In this document: positions 52,311 to 61,688 of the stretch, one piece after another
Layout: each line of letters opens with the position of its first letter
Numbering within the stretch: position 1 is the first letter of the stretch
Assembly: GCF_039531165.1 (NCBI RefSeq)
Contig: NZ_BAAAPN010000047.1
Coordinates: 62,001 to 126,000, forward strand
Length of the DNA stretch: 64,000 bases
Reading direction: 5' to 3'
DNA from: Nostocoides_A vanveenii
GTDB taxonomy: Bacteria > Actinomycetota > Actinomycetes > Actinomycetales > Dermatophilaceae
The notes under the pieces: model-generated
What the model saw: the letters and a program-made list of their open reading frames with translations, nothing else
Told to the model about the DNA's origin: nothing
Databases searched by the model: none
Position numbers and translations under genes: made by a program

Positions 52311-53119
52311 TGCGGGGCAGTTCCCGGGCGGCGGCCAAGTCGGGCCTCGGCGCCCTCGCCGAGGTCATCGGCTCCATCGATCCGATGGCGCTCGCCGACC
52401 AGCTCTTCGCAGCGGCCACGACGGTCGACGGCAATGCGACCCTGCGCCGGGCCCTGACCGACCCCTCGCGCGACGGTGCGGCCAAGGACGCGCTCGCTCG
52501 GCGGCTGTTCGGCGGCAAGGTGTCCGACCAGGCGACGCATGTGATCGCCGTGTTGGCCGGGCAGCGGTGGGCCGAGGAGCGCGACCTGACCGACACCATC
52601 CGCGAGTTCGGCGTCGAAGCGATTGCCGAGAACGCGGACCGGGCGGGGCGCCTGCAGGGCGTCGAGGACGAGCTCTTCCGCTTCGAGCGGATCGTCGACT
52701 CGACGCCGGCCCTGCGCGACGCCCTGACCAACCGCCAAGGTGACCTCAAGGGCAAGGCGGAACTGGTCACCCGGCTGCTCAGTGACAAGGCGGCGCCGGA
52801 GACGGTGGCGCTGGCCGTACAGGCCGTGGGCAGCCGCAGCGACCGGCGCCTGGACGCCGTCCTCGACGGCTACCTCGACCTGATCGCCAAGCGACGCGGC
52901 CAGTTGACGGCTGTCGTCACCTCGGCGACCGAACTGGGCGGCGCCGAACGCGTCCGCCTGAGTGAGTCGCTGGCCAATCTGTATGGCCGCCCGATCCAGA
53001 TCCAGTCCATCCTCGACCCCGCGGTCGTCGGTGGGCTCAAGGTCCAGGTCGGCGATGAGGTCATCGACGGAACGATCGCCCGCAAGATCGACGGGGCCCG
53101 ACGCCACTTCGGCGCCTGA
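52310..53119 (+). CDS. atpH: F0F1 ATP synthase subunit delta
   Basis: A 269-aa protein, the long actinobacterial delta. The N-terminal helices bind alpha tips. The C-terminal PIQIQSILDPAVVGGLKVQVGD is the family signature. It starts at ATG 52310, overlapping atpF. Confidence 0.94.
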   Translation: MRGSSRAAAKSGLGALAEVIGSIDPMALADQLFAAATTVDGNATLRRALTDPSRDGAAKDALARRLFGGKVSDQATHVIAVLAGQRWAEERDLTDTIREFGVEAIAENADRAGRLQGVEDELFRFERIVDSTPALRDALTNRQGDLKGKAELVTRLLSDKAAPETVALAVQAVGSRSDRRLDAVLDGYLDLIAKRRGQLTAVVTSATELGGAERVRLSESLANLYGRPIQIQSILDPAVVGGLKVQVGDEVIDGTIARKIDGARRHFGA

Positions 53120-53222
53120 CCTCACCGGCGCGACGCCGGATAAGCATCACCGTGACAAGCGCAGCACCCTACGAACCGCACACCAACCGCCCCGTGCGGT
53201 TCCGCGAAGGAGAGAAACAGAG

Positions 53223-54857
53223 ATGACGGAGCTTTCGATCCGTCCCGAGGAGATCCGGGACGCGCTGGACAGCTATGTCCAGTCCTACCAGCCCGGCACG
53301 GCCTCTCGGGAGGAGGTCGGCCGCGTCATCGACGCCGGCGACGGCATCGCGCACGTCGAGGGACTGCCCTCGGCCATGACGAACGAGCTGTTGCAGTTCG
53401 AGGACGGGACCTTGGGCATCGCGCTCAACCTCGACGTCCACGAGATCGGTGTCGTCATCCTCGGTGACTTCTCCAATATCGAAGAAGGTCAGACCGTCAA
53501 GCGCACCGGCGAGGTCCTCTCGGTGCCGGTCGGCGACGCCTTCCTCGGCCGCGTGGTCAACCCGCTCGGCCAGCCCATCGACGGCCTCGGGGACATTCCG
53601 GCCGAAGGCCGCCGTGCGCTGGAGTTGCAGGCCCCCAATGTCGTCTCCCGCAAGTCGGTGCACGAGCCGCTGCAGACCGGCCTGAAGGCTGTCGACGCGA
53701 TGACGCCGATCGGCCGCGGTCAGCGCCAGCTGATCATCGGTGACCGCCAGACCGGCAAGACCACGGTCGCCGTCGACACGATCATCAACCAGAAGGAGTT
53801 CTGGGAGACGGGCGACCCGGAGAAGCAGGTTCGCTGCATCTATGTCGCGATCGGCCAGAAGGGCTCGACCATCGCGTCGGTCCGCGGCACCCTCGAGGAC
53901 GCGGGCGCGCTCGAATACACCACGATCGTCGCCGCCCCGGCGTCGGACTCGGCGGGCTTCAAGTACCTCGCGCCCTACACGGGCTCGGCCATCGGCCAGC
54001 ACTGGATGTATCAGGGCAAGCACGTCCTGATCGTCTTCGACGACCTGTCCAAGCAGGCCGAGGCCTACCGCGCCGTCTCGCTGCTGCTGCGCCGCCCGCC
54101 GGGCCGCGAGGCCTACCCCGGCGACGTCTTCTACCTGCACAGCCGGTTGCTCGAGCGCTGCGCAAAGCTGTCGGACGCCTTGGGTGCCGGGTCGATGACC
54201 GGCCTGCCGATCATCGAGACCAAGGCCGGTGACGTCTCGGCCTACATCCCGACCAATGTCATCTCGATCACAGACGGCCAGATCTACCTCCAGGCCGACC
54301 TGTTCAACTCCAACGTCCGCCCGGCGATCGACGTGGGTGTCTCGGTCTCCCGTGTCGGTGGTGCCGCGCAGATCAAGGCCATGAAGCAGGTGTCCGGTCG
54401 ACTCAAGCTCGACCTGGCCCAGTTCCGTGCGCTCGAGGCCTTCGCGATGTTCGCCTCCGACCTCGACCCGGCCTCGCGCGCCCAGCTCGCCCGCGGTGGC
54501 CGACTTGTCGAACTGCTCAAGCAGAAGCAGTCCAGCCCCTACCCGGTCGAGGAGCAGGTCGTCTCAATCTGGATGGGCACCACAGGCAAGCTCGACAGCA
54601 TCGCGGTCGAGGACGTTTCCAAGTTCGAGACCGAGTTCCTCGACTACCTGCGCCGCGAACACAAGGGCATCCTCGACACCATCCGGGAGACCACGAAGTT
54701 CGAGGACGACACCGAGAAGTCCCTGACGGACGCGGTCGACGCCTTCAAGAAGCAGTTCGATGCCTCGGGCGCCCACCAGGTCCCCGTCGGCCACGAGGCC
54801 GACCCGGGGTCGCTGGACCACGAGATCGACCAGGAGCAGATCGTCCGTCAGCGCTGA
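53223..54857 (+). CDS. atpA: F0F1 ATP synthase subunit alpha
   Basis: A 544-aa non-catalytic nucleotide-binding subunit. P-loop GDRQTGKTTVAVD, GSMTGLPIIETKAGDVSAYI and the C-terminal domain are present, with the extended C-terminus typical of actinobacterial alpha. ATG 53223 has AAGGAGAG upstream. Confidence 0.98.
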   Translation: MTELSIRPEEIRDALDSYVQSYQPGTASREEVGRVIDAGDGIAHVEGLPSAMTNELLQFEDGTLGIALNLDVHEIGVVILGDFSNIEEGQTVKRTGEVLSVPVGDAFLGRVVNPLGQPIDGLGDIPAEGRRALELQAPNVVSRKSVHEPLQTGLKAVDAMTPIGRGQRQLIIGDRQTGKTTVAVDTIINQKEFWETGDPEKQVRCIYVAIGQKGSTIASVRGTLEDAGALEYTTIVAAPASDSAGFKYLAPYTGSAIGQHWMYQGKHVLIVFDDLSKQAEAYRAVSLLLRRPPGREAYPGDVFYLHSRLLERCAKLSDALGAGSMTGLPIIETKAGDVSAYIPTNVISITDGQIYLQADLFNSNVRPAIDVGVSVSRVGGAAQIKAMKQVSGRLKLDLAQFRALEAFAMFASDLDPASRAQLARGGRLVELLKQKQSSPYPVEEQVVSIWMGTTGKLDSIAVEDVSKFETEFLDYLRREHKGILDTIRETTKFEDDTEKSLTDAVDAFKKQFDASGAHQVPVGHEADPGSLDHEIDQEQIVRQR

Positions 54858-54899
54858 CGCGCACCGGACGAGCTGACGAAGCAGAGAGGCGGCTAACGT

Positions 54900-55802
54900 A
54901 TGGGAGCGCAGATACGGGTCTACCGGCAGCGCATCCGCTCGGTGTCAGCGACCAAGAAGATCACCCGGGCGATGGAGCTGATGGCGGCATCGCGCGTGGT
55001 CAAGGCGCGGCAATCGGTGCTGGAGTCGGCGCCGTACACGCACGCGTTGACCCGGGCGCTCTCGGCGTTGGCTACGCACAGCAACTACAAGCATCCGCTG
55101 ACGTCCGAAGTGGACAACCCGACCCGGGCCGGCGTGCTGGTGTTGACGAGCGACCGCGGTCTGGCCGGCGCCTACGCGTCGGGTGCGATCAAGGAGAGCG
55201 AGCGGCTGATCAGCGATCTGCGGGCGGCGGGCAAGGAGGTCGTGCCCTATCTCGTGGGTCGAAAGGCCGTGTCCTACTACAAGTTTCGCGGTCGCGAGTG
55301 GGCCACCGAGTGGACGGGCAACACCGAGAAGCCGCAGGTCGCGAGGGCTCGCGAGATCGCCGAGCGGCTGGTCGAGGATTTCCTTCGGCCCAGCGAGGAG
55401 GGCGGCGTCGATGAGATTCACATCGTCTACACGCGCTTCAACACGATGGTCAACCAGGAGCCGCGGGTGCTGCGGCTGCTGCCCATCGAGGTCGTGGATG
55501 CCCCGGATGAAGCCGTTCACGACGGGTCGCTTCTGCCGCTCTATCAGTTCGAGCCCAGCGCCGAAGAGGTGCTCAAGGCGATGCTGCCTCGCTATGTGAC
55601 GGCGCGGATCTGGACCTGCATGCTCAGTGCAGCGGCGTCCGAACTGGCCGCTCGCCAGCGGGCCATGAAGTCCGCGACGGACAACGCCGAGAACCTCATC
55701 AATACCTACACCCGGTTGGCGAACCAGGCTCGCCAGGCCGAGATCACCCAAGAGATCAGCGAGATCGTCGGTGGCGCCAGCGCCCTCGCCGAGTCCAAGT
55801 AG
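54900..55802 (+). CDS. atpG: F0F1 ATP synthase subunit gamma
   Basis: A 300-aa central stalk subunit. N-terminal MGAQIRVYRQRIRSVSATKK and C-terminal AMKSATDNAENLINTYTRLA coiled-coil helices are standard. ATG 54900 has AGAGG upstream. Confidence 0.97.
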   Translation: MGAQIRVYRQRIRSVSATKKITRAMELMAASRVVKARQSVLESAPYTHALTRALSALATHSNYKHPLTSEVDNPTRAGVLVLTSDRGLAGAYASGAIKESERLISDLRAAGKEVVPYLVGRKAVSYYKFRGREWATEWTGNTEKPQVARAREIAERLVEDFLRPSEEGGVDEIHIVYTRFNTMVNQEPRVLRLLPIEVVDAPDEAVHDGSLLPLYQFEPSAEEVLKAMLPRYVTARIWTCMLSAAASELAARQRAMKSATDNAENLINTYTRLANQARQAEITQEISEIVGGASALAESK

Positions 55803-55818
55803 AAGGTAGAAGACAGAT

Positions 55819-57276
55819 ATGACTGCCACCCTCCCGGAGACCTCCGAGACCGCCACCGCCGGTGGTGTCGGACGCATCTCGCGCATCATCGGCCCGGTCG
55901 TCGACGTGGAGTTCCCCGCCGACGCCATGCCCAACCAGTACAACCTGCTGACCACCGAGGTCACCCTGGACGGGGAGACCAAGGGCCTCAACCTCGAGGT
56001 GGCCCAGCACATCGGCGACAACATGGTGCGGGCGATCTCCCTGCAGCCGACCGACGGCCTCGTCCGTGGCTCCCAGGTGCACGACACCGGTGGCCCGATC
56101 AGCGTGCCGGTCGGTGATGTCACCCTGGGCAAGGTCTTCAACACCACGGGTGTCTGCCTCAACCTCGAGCCCGGCGAGACGCTGGACGTCCACGAGCGCT
56201 GGGGCATCCACCGCCCGGCCCCGGCCTTCGACCAGCTCGAGTCAAGGACCATCATGTTCGAGACGGGCATCAAGGTCATCGACCTGCTGACGCCCTATGT
56301 CCAAGGTGGCAAGATCGGCCTCTTCGGCGGCGCCGGTGTGGGCAAGACCGTCCTCATCCAGGAGATGATCGCCCGAGTTGCGCGCGACCACGGTGGTGTG
56401 TCGGTTTTCGCCGGTGTCGGCGAGCGCACCCGTGAGGGCAACGACCTGATGGTCGAGATGGAGGAGGCCGGAGTTCTTGGCCAGACGGCCCTGGTCTTCG
56501 GCCAGATGGACGAGCCGCCGGGCACCCGCCTGCGCGTCGCCCTGTCGGCGCTGACCATGGCGGAGTATTTCCGCGATGTCCAGAACCAGGACGTGCTGCT
56601 GTTCATCGACAACATCTTCCGGTTCACCCAGGCCGGTTCCGAGGTCTCGACGCTGCTCGGTCGGATGCCGTCCGCCGTGGGTTACCAGCCCACCCTCGCC
56701 GACGAGATGGGTGTGCTCCAGGAGCGCATCACCTCCACGCGTGGCCACTCGATCACCTCGATGCAGGCGATCTATGTGCCGGCCGACGACTACACCGACC
56801 CGGCCCCGGCGACGACGTTCGCCCACTTGGACGCGACCACCGAGCTCTCGCGTGAGATCGCCTCACTCGGTATCTATCCGGCCGTGGACCCGCTCACTTC
56901 GACCAGCCGAATCCTCGACCGCCGCTACATCACCGAGGAGCACTACAACACCGCGGTCCGCGTCAAGCAGATCCTGCAGCGCAACAAGGAACTCCAGGAC
57001 ATCATCGCCATCCTCGGCATCGACGAGCTCTCCGAGGAGGACAAGATCCTCGTCAACCGGGCCCGCCGGATCCAGCGCTTCCTGTCCCAGAACACCTACG
57101 TCGCCAAGCAGTTCACCGGCATCGAAGGGTCGACGGTCCCCCTGTCCGACACCATCGAGGCCTTCACCAAGATCGCCGACGGCGACTACGACCACGTCGG
57201 TGAGCAGGCCTTCTTCATGTGCGGTGGACTCGATGACGTCGAGCGTCAGTGGGCGGAGATCCAAAAGAGCCTCTGA
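55819..57276 (+). CDS. atpD: F0F1 ATP synthase subunit beta
   Basis: A 485-aa catalytic subunit. P-loop GGAGVGKTVLIQEM, catalytic Glu in GVGERTREGNDLMVEM, and SALTMAEYFRDVQNQDVLLF. It starts 16 nt after atpG. A large hairpin separates it from atpC. Confidence 0.98.
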   Translation: MTATLPETSETATAGGVGRISRIIGPVVDVEFPADAMPNQYNLLTTEVTLDGETKGLNLEVAQHIGDNMVRAISLQPTDGLVRGSQVHDTGGPISVPVGDVTLGKVFNTTGVCLNLEPGETLDVHERWGIHRPAPAFDQLESRTIMFETGIKVIDLLTPYVQGGKIGLFGGAGVGKTVLIQEMIARVARDHGGVSVFAGVGERTREGNDLMVEMEEAGVLGQTALVFGQMDEPPGTRLRVALSALTMAEYFRDVQNQDVLLFIDNIFRFTQAGSEVSTLLGRMPSAVGYQPTLADEMGVLQERITSTRGHSITSMQAIYVPADDYTDPAPATTFAHLDATTELSREIASLGIYPAVDPLTSTSRILDRRYITEEHYNTAVRVKQILQRNKELQDIIAILGIDELSEEDKILVNRARRIQRFLSQNTYVAKQFTGIEGSTVPLSDTIEAFTKIADGDYDHVGEQAFFMCGGLDDVERQWAEIQKSL

Positions 57277-57303
57277 CCTAGCGGGGCTACCACCCCCACC
57301 CCC

Positions 57304-57357
57304 CGTCGAGTGCACGTTGGGGCGTCGCGTGAGCGACGCGCCAACGTGCACTCGACG
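57304..57357 (+). repeat. Large hairpin between atpD and atpC
   Basis: Arms of 25 nt (57304-57328 and 57333-57357) pair with a single mismatch around a GTGA loop; the outer part is CGTCGAGTGCACGTTGG. It lies 27 nt after atpD and 111 nt before atpC, where most atp operons have only a short gap. Confidence 0.85.
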
Positions 57358-57468
57358 AAGGGGGGTTGCCGATCGGGCATCCGCCGCTGGGTTGGTCTGG
57401 GCAGCTGGCCAGAGACGCTAGACTGACGCAAAGCTCCCCGAAGCCACCACAATGTGAAGGGACTCCGC

Positions 57469-57738
57469 ATGGCCCCCCTGAACGTCGATCTCGTTGCTGC
57501 CGACCGGGCTGTCTGGTCGGGCGAGGCAACCATGGTCTCCGCACGCTCCATCGATGGGGACATGGGCATCCTGCCGGGCCACGAGCCCACGCTCGTCGTG
57601 CTGGACAAGGGCGAGGTCCGGATCCACGGGGTCGACGGCCTGCAGACCGCAACCATCGACGGGGGTTTCCTCTCCGTCGACAGTGACCAGGTAACAATCG
57701 TCTCAGAGCTGGTCGACGCGTCCAGCCTGAGCAGCTGA
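57469..57738 (+). CDS. atpC: F0F1 ATP synthase subunit epsilon
   Basis: An 89-aa protein, the short actinobacterial epsilon with the beta-sandwich (VDLVAADRAVWSGEATMVSA, GDMGILPGHEPTLVVL) and almost no C-terminal helical hairpin, so the inhibitory arm is reduced. ATG 57469 has AAGGGA upstream. Confidence 0.95.
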   Translation: MAPLNVDLVAADRAVWSGEATMVSARSIDGDMGILPGHEPTLVVLDKGEVRIHGVDGLQTATIDGGFLSVDSDQVTIVSELVDASSLSS

Positions 57739-57756
57739 CCCAAACCGGCCGGTCCG

Positions 57757-58197
57757 ATGTCGCCACTGCACCTCGCAGAAGCGGCAGCCGGGGCTGTCAT
57801 ACTGACTGCGGTTAGCCTGCTGCTCTTTCTTTTTGTGCGGCGACATGTGATCGCCGCCGGCCGACCAATGCTGCTCTGCGCCCTGCGAACCCCAACCACC
57901 CCTCAATGGCGGTTGGGGTTGCTGCGTTTTGGGGCCGATCGTCTCGACTGGTTCTCGGCTATCGGCCCGAGTCTGCGTCCCGAGCGCACCTGGGAGCGCG
58001 CCGGGATGGTGCTGGGCTCACCCGCACCGGCCCGGGAGGCAATTCCCGGCCTGACCGATCCGATCGCCGCGCCGGGAAGCTTCGCTGGCCAAAACTTCGA
58101 CATCGCGATGGCCCAGTCCGGGCTGACCGCGATCCGCGCGTGGACCGAGAGCTCGCCGCCCGGGTTCAACGTGAACATCCCCGGGCAGTTCACCTAG
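57757..58197 (+). CDS. DUF2550 family protein
   Basis: A 146-aa protein. One N-terminal helix (GAVILTAVSLLLFLFVRRHV) is followed by a soluble PH-like domain (GADRLDWFSAIGPSLRPERT). This uncharacterised family usually follows atpC in actinobacteria. The stop TAG shares the palindrome CTAG with the stop of the convergent adenosyltransferase gene. Confidence 0.88.
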   Translation: MSPLHLAEAAAGAVILTAVSLLLFLFVRRHVIAAGRPMLLCALRTPTTPQWRLGLLRFGADRLDWFSAIGPSLRPERTWERAGMVLGSPAPAREAIPGLTDPIAAPGSFAGQNFDIAMAQSGLTAIRAWTESSPPGFNVNIPGQFT

Positions 58198-58832
58198 CGG
58201 TCGGTCTGCCGCGCGCGCCGCTGCGGCGCCTCGGCCCGTCCGCCACCCGGCTGCCAGAGCACATCGCCGCCGGCGTCGAGATTGGCCACCCGGGCCAGGA
58301 TGAAGAGCAGATCCGAGAGCCGGTTGAGATAGGTCGCCGCTTCGGGGTTGACGCCGCCGGCCTCCTCGGGTGCCGGTTGATCGCCGTATGTCGCGATCGC
58401 CGCCCACGTCGAACGCTCGGCCCGCCGGGTGATCGTCGTGGCCAGGTGGAGGTAGGCCGAGGCGGGGCTTCCCCCGGGCAGGATGAAGGAGCGCAGCGGC
58501 TCCAACTCGGCGTTGTACCGATCGCAATCGGCTTCGAGCTCGTCGATCCAGGCGCTGCGTACCCGCAAGGGCTCATAGGCATAGCTCGGACGCAGCGGAG
58601 TGGCGAGGTCGGCGCCGACGTCGAAGAGGTCGTTCTGGACGCGCAGCAAGGTGGCGCGCACATCGTCGCGGACGTTGCCGGCAGCCAACGCGATGCCGAT
58701 GGCCGCATTGGCCTCATTGGTGTCGGCATACGCGGCCAGGCGCACATCGGTCTTCGCCGTCCGGCTGAAATCCCCGAGCGCCGTCGTGCCCTGATCGCCG
58801 GTGCGGGTGTAGATCCGGGTGAGGTTGACCAT
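58194..58832 (-). CDS. Cob(I)alamin adenosyltransferase, PduO/MMAB type
   Basis: Makes adenosylcobalamin; 212 aa. The N-terminal ATP site RIYTRTGDQGTTALGDFSR and C-terminal YLNRLSDLLFILARVAN are family hallmarks. ATG 58832. It lies 0.7 kb from a B12-dependent mutase gene that needs its product. Confidence 0.95.
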   Translation of the reverse strand: MVNLTRIYTRTGDQGTTALGDFSRTAKTDVRLAAYADTNEANAAIGIALAAGNVRDDVRATLLRVQNDLFDVGADLATPLRPSYAYEPLRVRSAWIDELEADCDRYNAELEPLRSFILPGGSPASAYLHLATTITRRAERSTWAAIATYGDQPAPEEAGGVNPEAATYLNRLSDLLFILARVANLDAGGDVLWQPGGGRAEAPQRRARQTDR

Positions 58833-58958
58833 GACTGCCAGCCTGCCCGATCGCCCGCGGTGTCAGGGGGCGAGACCGGATTGTGATGTGTGTCATACAA
58901 CCGAAAAGGGGTTTGCGCCGTATATATCAACGACAGCGGGAAAATCAGGGGGCTTCGG

Positions 58959-59309
58959 ATGGCGGCAACACTGACGCGGGTGATCACCGAACGGCCGACG
59001 GTTACGGTGACCACGGGCGCGCACGGCACGTTGATTTGCGTGGCTGGGCGGATCGACGGGCATACGGCCGCCGATCTGCGCGCCGAACTGCACGACATCA
59101 TCGACAACGCGATCTCGCCCTTGCACCTCGACCTCAGCGATGCCGAGCTTGGCGATGCCACGGCGCTCGGTCTGCTCGTGGAGTGTCATCGGCGGGGCCG
59201 ACGGCGCGGGCACGAGATGCGCCTGATTGCGGCGAGTGCGCGCTCCGAGCGGCTGCTGCGCCGGCTCGCGCTGACCCGCCAGTACGGCGTGGGCGCGGCC
59301 CGCGCCTGA
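58959..59309 (+). CDS. STAS-domain protein (anti-sigma factor antagonist-like)
   Basis: A 116-aa STAS fold: TLICVAGRIDGHTAADLRAE, then LHLDLSDAELGDATALGLLV. The phospho-acceptor position in LGDATALG is Thr rather than the usual Ser, so phosphorylation control is possible but unproven. ATG 58959 has AGGGGG 7 nt upstream; an upstream in-frame start at 58890 is less likely. No partner kinase or sigma gene is adjacent. Confidence 0.8.
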   Translation: MAATLTRVITERPTVTVTTGAHGTLICVAGRIDGHTAADLRAELHDIIDNAISPLHLDLSDAELGDATALGLLVECHRRGRRRGHEMRLIAASARSERLLRRLALTRQYGVGAARA

Positions 59310-59489
59310 CCGCGCACGATGGACCCTTGACGCGCGGCCGACCGGGCGCGTGCCGGTCGCTTGCGACGTGGCGCAGCGGCTGGGGCGCTGCGCTCGCGAG
59401 GTGAGCGAACGGCATACGGGCTCGGGTGTGGGCACACTCACCACCGGGTGGGGTGTCGCCGCCCGGGTGGCGCGGGTAGCTTCGCAAGC

Positions 59490-61541
59490 ATGTCCGAGGC
59501 CTCGACCCCACGTCCCGAGCGCGACCGTCCCTGGGTGATGCGCACCTATGCCGGGCACTCCAGTGCCGCGGCGAGCAATGCGCTCTACCGGCGCAATCTT
59601 GCCAAGGGGCAGACGGGTCTCTCGGTTGCCTTCGACCTGCCCACGCAGACCGGCTACGACCCCGATCATGTGCTCGCGCGTGGTGAGGTGGGCAAGGTCG
59701 GGGTGCCCATCAGCCACATCGGTGACATGCGGGCGCTCTTCGACGCAATCCCGCTGGTCGAGATGAATACCTCGATGACGATCAACGCCACGGCCATGTG
59801 GCTGCTGGCGATGTATCAGGTCGTCGCCGAGGAGCAGGCCGAGGCGGCGGGCGAGGATCCGGCGGCGGCGGTGCACCGACTGTCGGGGACGACGCAGAAC
59901 GACATCATCAAGGAGTATCTCTCGCGCGGGACCTACGTCTTCCCGCCCGGGCCGTCCATGCGGCTGCTCACCGACGTTGTCACCTACACGGTCCGAGAGA
60001 TCCCGAAGTGGAACCCGACCAATGTCTGCAGCTATCACCTGCAGGAGGCCGGCGCGACGCCGGTCCAGGAGATCGCCTTTGCCATGTCAACCGCGATCGC
60101 GGTGCTCGATGCGGTGCGCGAATCGCGGGTTGTGGCGCCCGAGGAGTTCGGCGAAGTCGTCGCCCGGATCTCCTTCTTTGTCAACGCGGGCGTGCGTTTC
60201 GTGGAGGAGATGTGCAAGATGCGCGCCTTCGTCGCCTTGTGGGAGGAACTCACCCGCGAGCGGTATGCCGTGGCCGACCCCAAGCAGCGCCGATTCCGGT
60301 ATGGCGTGCAGGTCAACTCGCTTGGCTTGACCGAGGCCCAGCCGGAGAACAACATCCAGCGGATCGTGCTGGAGATGCTCGCGGTCACGCTGTCCAAGGA
60401 CGCCCGGGCACGTGCCGTGCAACTGCCGGCGTGGAATGAGGCGCTCGGTCTGCCGCGGCCCTGGGATCAGCAGTGGTCACTGCGCATCCAGCAGGTGCTG
60501 GCCTATGAGTCGGATCTGCTCGAATACGGCGACCTTTTCGAGGGCTCGACCGTGGTGGCCGCCAAGGTGGCCGAGTTGGTCGATGGCGCCAAGGCCGAGA
60601 TGGCGCGCATCGCCGAACTCGGCGGGGCGGTCGCCGCCGTCGAGAGCGGGTATCTGAAGTCGGCGCTGGTGGCCTCGCATGCCGATCGGCGAGCGCGGAT
60701 CGAGCGGGGCGAGGACATCGTCGTCGGTGTCAACAAATTCGAGACAACCGAGCCCAACCCGCTCACCGCCGACCTAGACACCGCGATCCAAAGCGTCGAT
60801 CCCGGTGTCGAGGCCGCCGCCGCGGCGGCCGTGCGACGGTGGCGCGAGCAGCGCGATGCCGATCCAGAGCGCCGGGACCGGGCGATCGCGGCGCTGGCGC
60901 GGTTGCGCGCCGACGCGGCATCCGGGGTAAATCTGATGGCCGCCAGCCTGGAGTGCGCGCGGGCCGACGTGACCACGGGAGAGTGGGCCGGGGCCTTGCG
61001 CGAGGAGTTCGGCGAGTACCGCGCCCCGACGGGGGTGTCCGGCTCGGTGGGCATTGCCGAGGCGGGCGAGGGGTTGCAGGCCGTGCGGGCGCAGGTGGCC
61101 GAGTTGGGCAGCGCTTTGGGGGAGCAGTTGCGCATCCTGGTCGCCAAGCCGGGGTTGGATGGGCACAGCAATGGCGCTGAGCAGATCGCGGTCCGGGCGC
61201 GGGATGCCGGCTTCGAGGTGGTCTATCAGGGCATTCGCCTAACGCCGGCCCAGATCGTCGCGGCGGCAGTGTCGGAAGATGTGCACCTGGTCGGCATCTC
61301 GATCCTGTCGGGCTCGCATATGGAGTTGGTGCCGGAGATCCTCGATGGGTTGCGCGCGGCCGACGCCGGCGAGATTCCGGTGGTCGTGGGCGGCATCATC
61401 CCCGAGTCCGATGGCGCCAAGCTGCGCGAACTCGGCGTGGCCGCGGTCTTCACCCCCAAGGACTTCGGCCTGAACGAGATCATGGCGCGCTTCGTGGAGA
61501 TCATCCGCTCGGCGAACCTAACCTCTGCTAGCAGGGTTTAG
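59490..61541 (+). CDS. meaA: B12-dependent acyl-CoA mutase, MeaA/ethylmalonyl-CoA mutase type
   Basis: A 683-aa protein with catalytic barrel and cobalamin domain in one chain. The barrel starts WVMRTYAGHSSAAASNALYR and has VAFDLPTQTGYDPDHVLARG, NTSMTINATAMWLLAMYQV and SGTTQNDIIKEYLSRGTYVF. The C-terminal B12 site is KPGLDGHSNGAEQ (D-x-H-x-x-G). The pattern fits MeaA-type mutases of the ethylmalonyl-CoA route rather than the two-subunit methylmalonyl-CoA mutase. ATG 59490 has a poor SD. The last nine residues (NLTSASRV and neighbours) and the stop are encoded by repeat element B, so the native C-terminus may have been replaced. Confidence 0.9.
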   Translation: MSEASTPRPERDRPWVMRTYAGHSSAAASNALYRRNLAKGQTGLSVAFDLPTQTGYDPDHVLARGEVGKVGVPISHIGDMRALFDAIPLVEMNTSMTINATAMWLLAMYQVVAEEQAEAAGEDPAAAVHRLSGTTQNDIIKEYLSRGTYVFPPGPSMRLLTDVVTYTVREIPKWNPTNVCSYHLQEAGATPVQEIAFAMSTAIAVLDAVRESRVVAPEEFGEVVARISFFVNAGVRFVEEMCKMRAFVALWEELTRERYAVADPKQRRFRYGVQVNSLGLTEAQPENNIQRIVLEMLAVTLSKDARARAVQLPAWNEALGLPRPWDQQWSLRIQQVLAYESDLLEYGDLFEGSTVVAAKVAELVDGAKAEMARIAELGGAVAAVESGYLKSALVASHADRRARIERGEDIVVGVNKFETTEPNPLTADLDTAIQSVDPGVEAAAAAAVRRWREQRDADPERRDRAIAALARLRADAASGVNLMAASLECARADVTTGEWAGALREEFGEYRAPTGVSGSVGIAEAGEGLQAVRAQVAELGSALGEQLRILVAKPGLDGHSNGAEQIAVRARDAGFEVVYQGIRLTPAQIVAAAVSEDVHLVGISILSGSHMELVPEILDGLRAADAGEIPVVVGGIIPESDGAKLRELGVAAVFTPKDFGLNEIMARFVEIIRSANLTSASRV

Positions 61542-61596
61542 GTGACGTCCAGCAGGGTAGAACCTGCTGGAGGTCACCTAATCTGTGCTGAGTCGC
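61514..61596 (+). mobile_element. Inverted-repeat element, copy B
   Basis: About 83 bp from GAACCTAACCTCTG to CTGTGCTGAGTCG. It contains the palindrome CTGCTAGCAG (61526-61535) and a 21-bp-arm hairpin (61538-61558 with 61561-61581, two mismatches). The left part is read as the end of meaA. Confidence 0.75.
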
Positions 61597-61688
61597 GGAT
61601 GGAGGCGACCCCGCGGATTGCCGGGCTGGCTAGCTGCACGTGCGCGGGCTCGGCGCGGGCGGGCAGTGCCGGGCGGCATACTGGCGGG

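Noticed and set aside
57246..57899. 217-codon minus-strand frame over atpC
   Set aside because: It covers the hairpin and the antisense of atpC and DUF2550; no family resemblance.
59371..59393. 8-bp stem-loop after the STAS gene as terminator
   Set aside because: The short stem is in very GC-rich DNA, with no U-tract and 60 nt from the stop; not distinguishable from chance.
59310..59489. Cobalamin riboswitch upstream of the B12 mutase
   Set aside because: No B12-box-like sequence was seen and the gap is only 180 nt.
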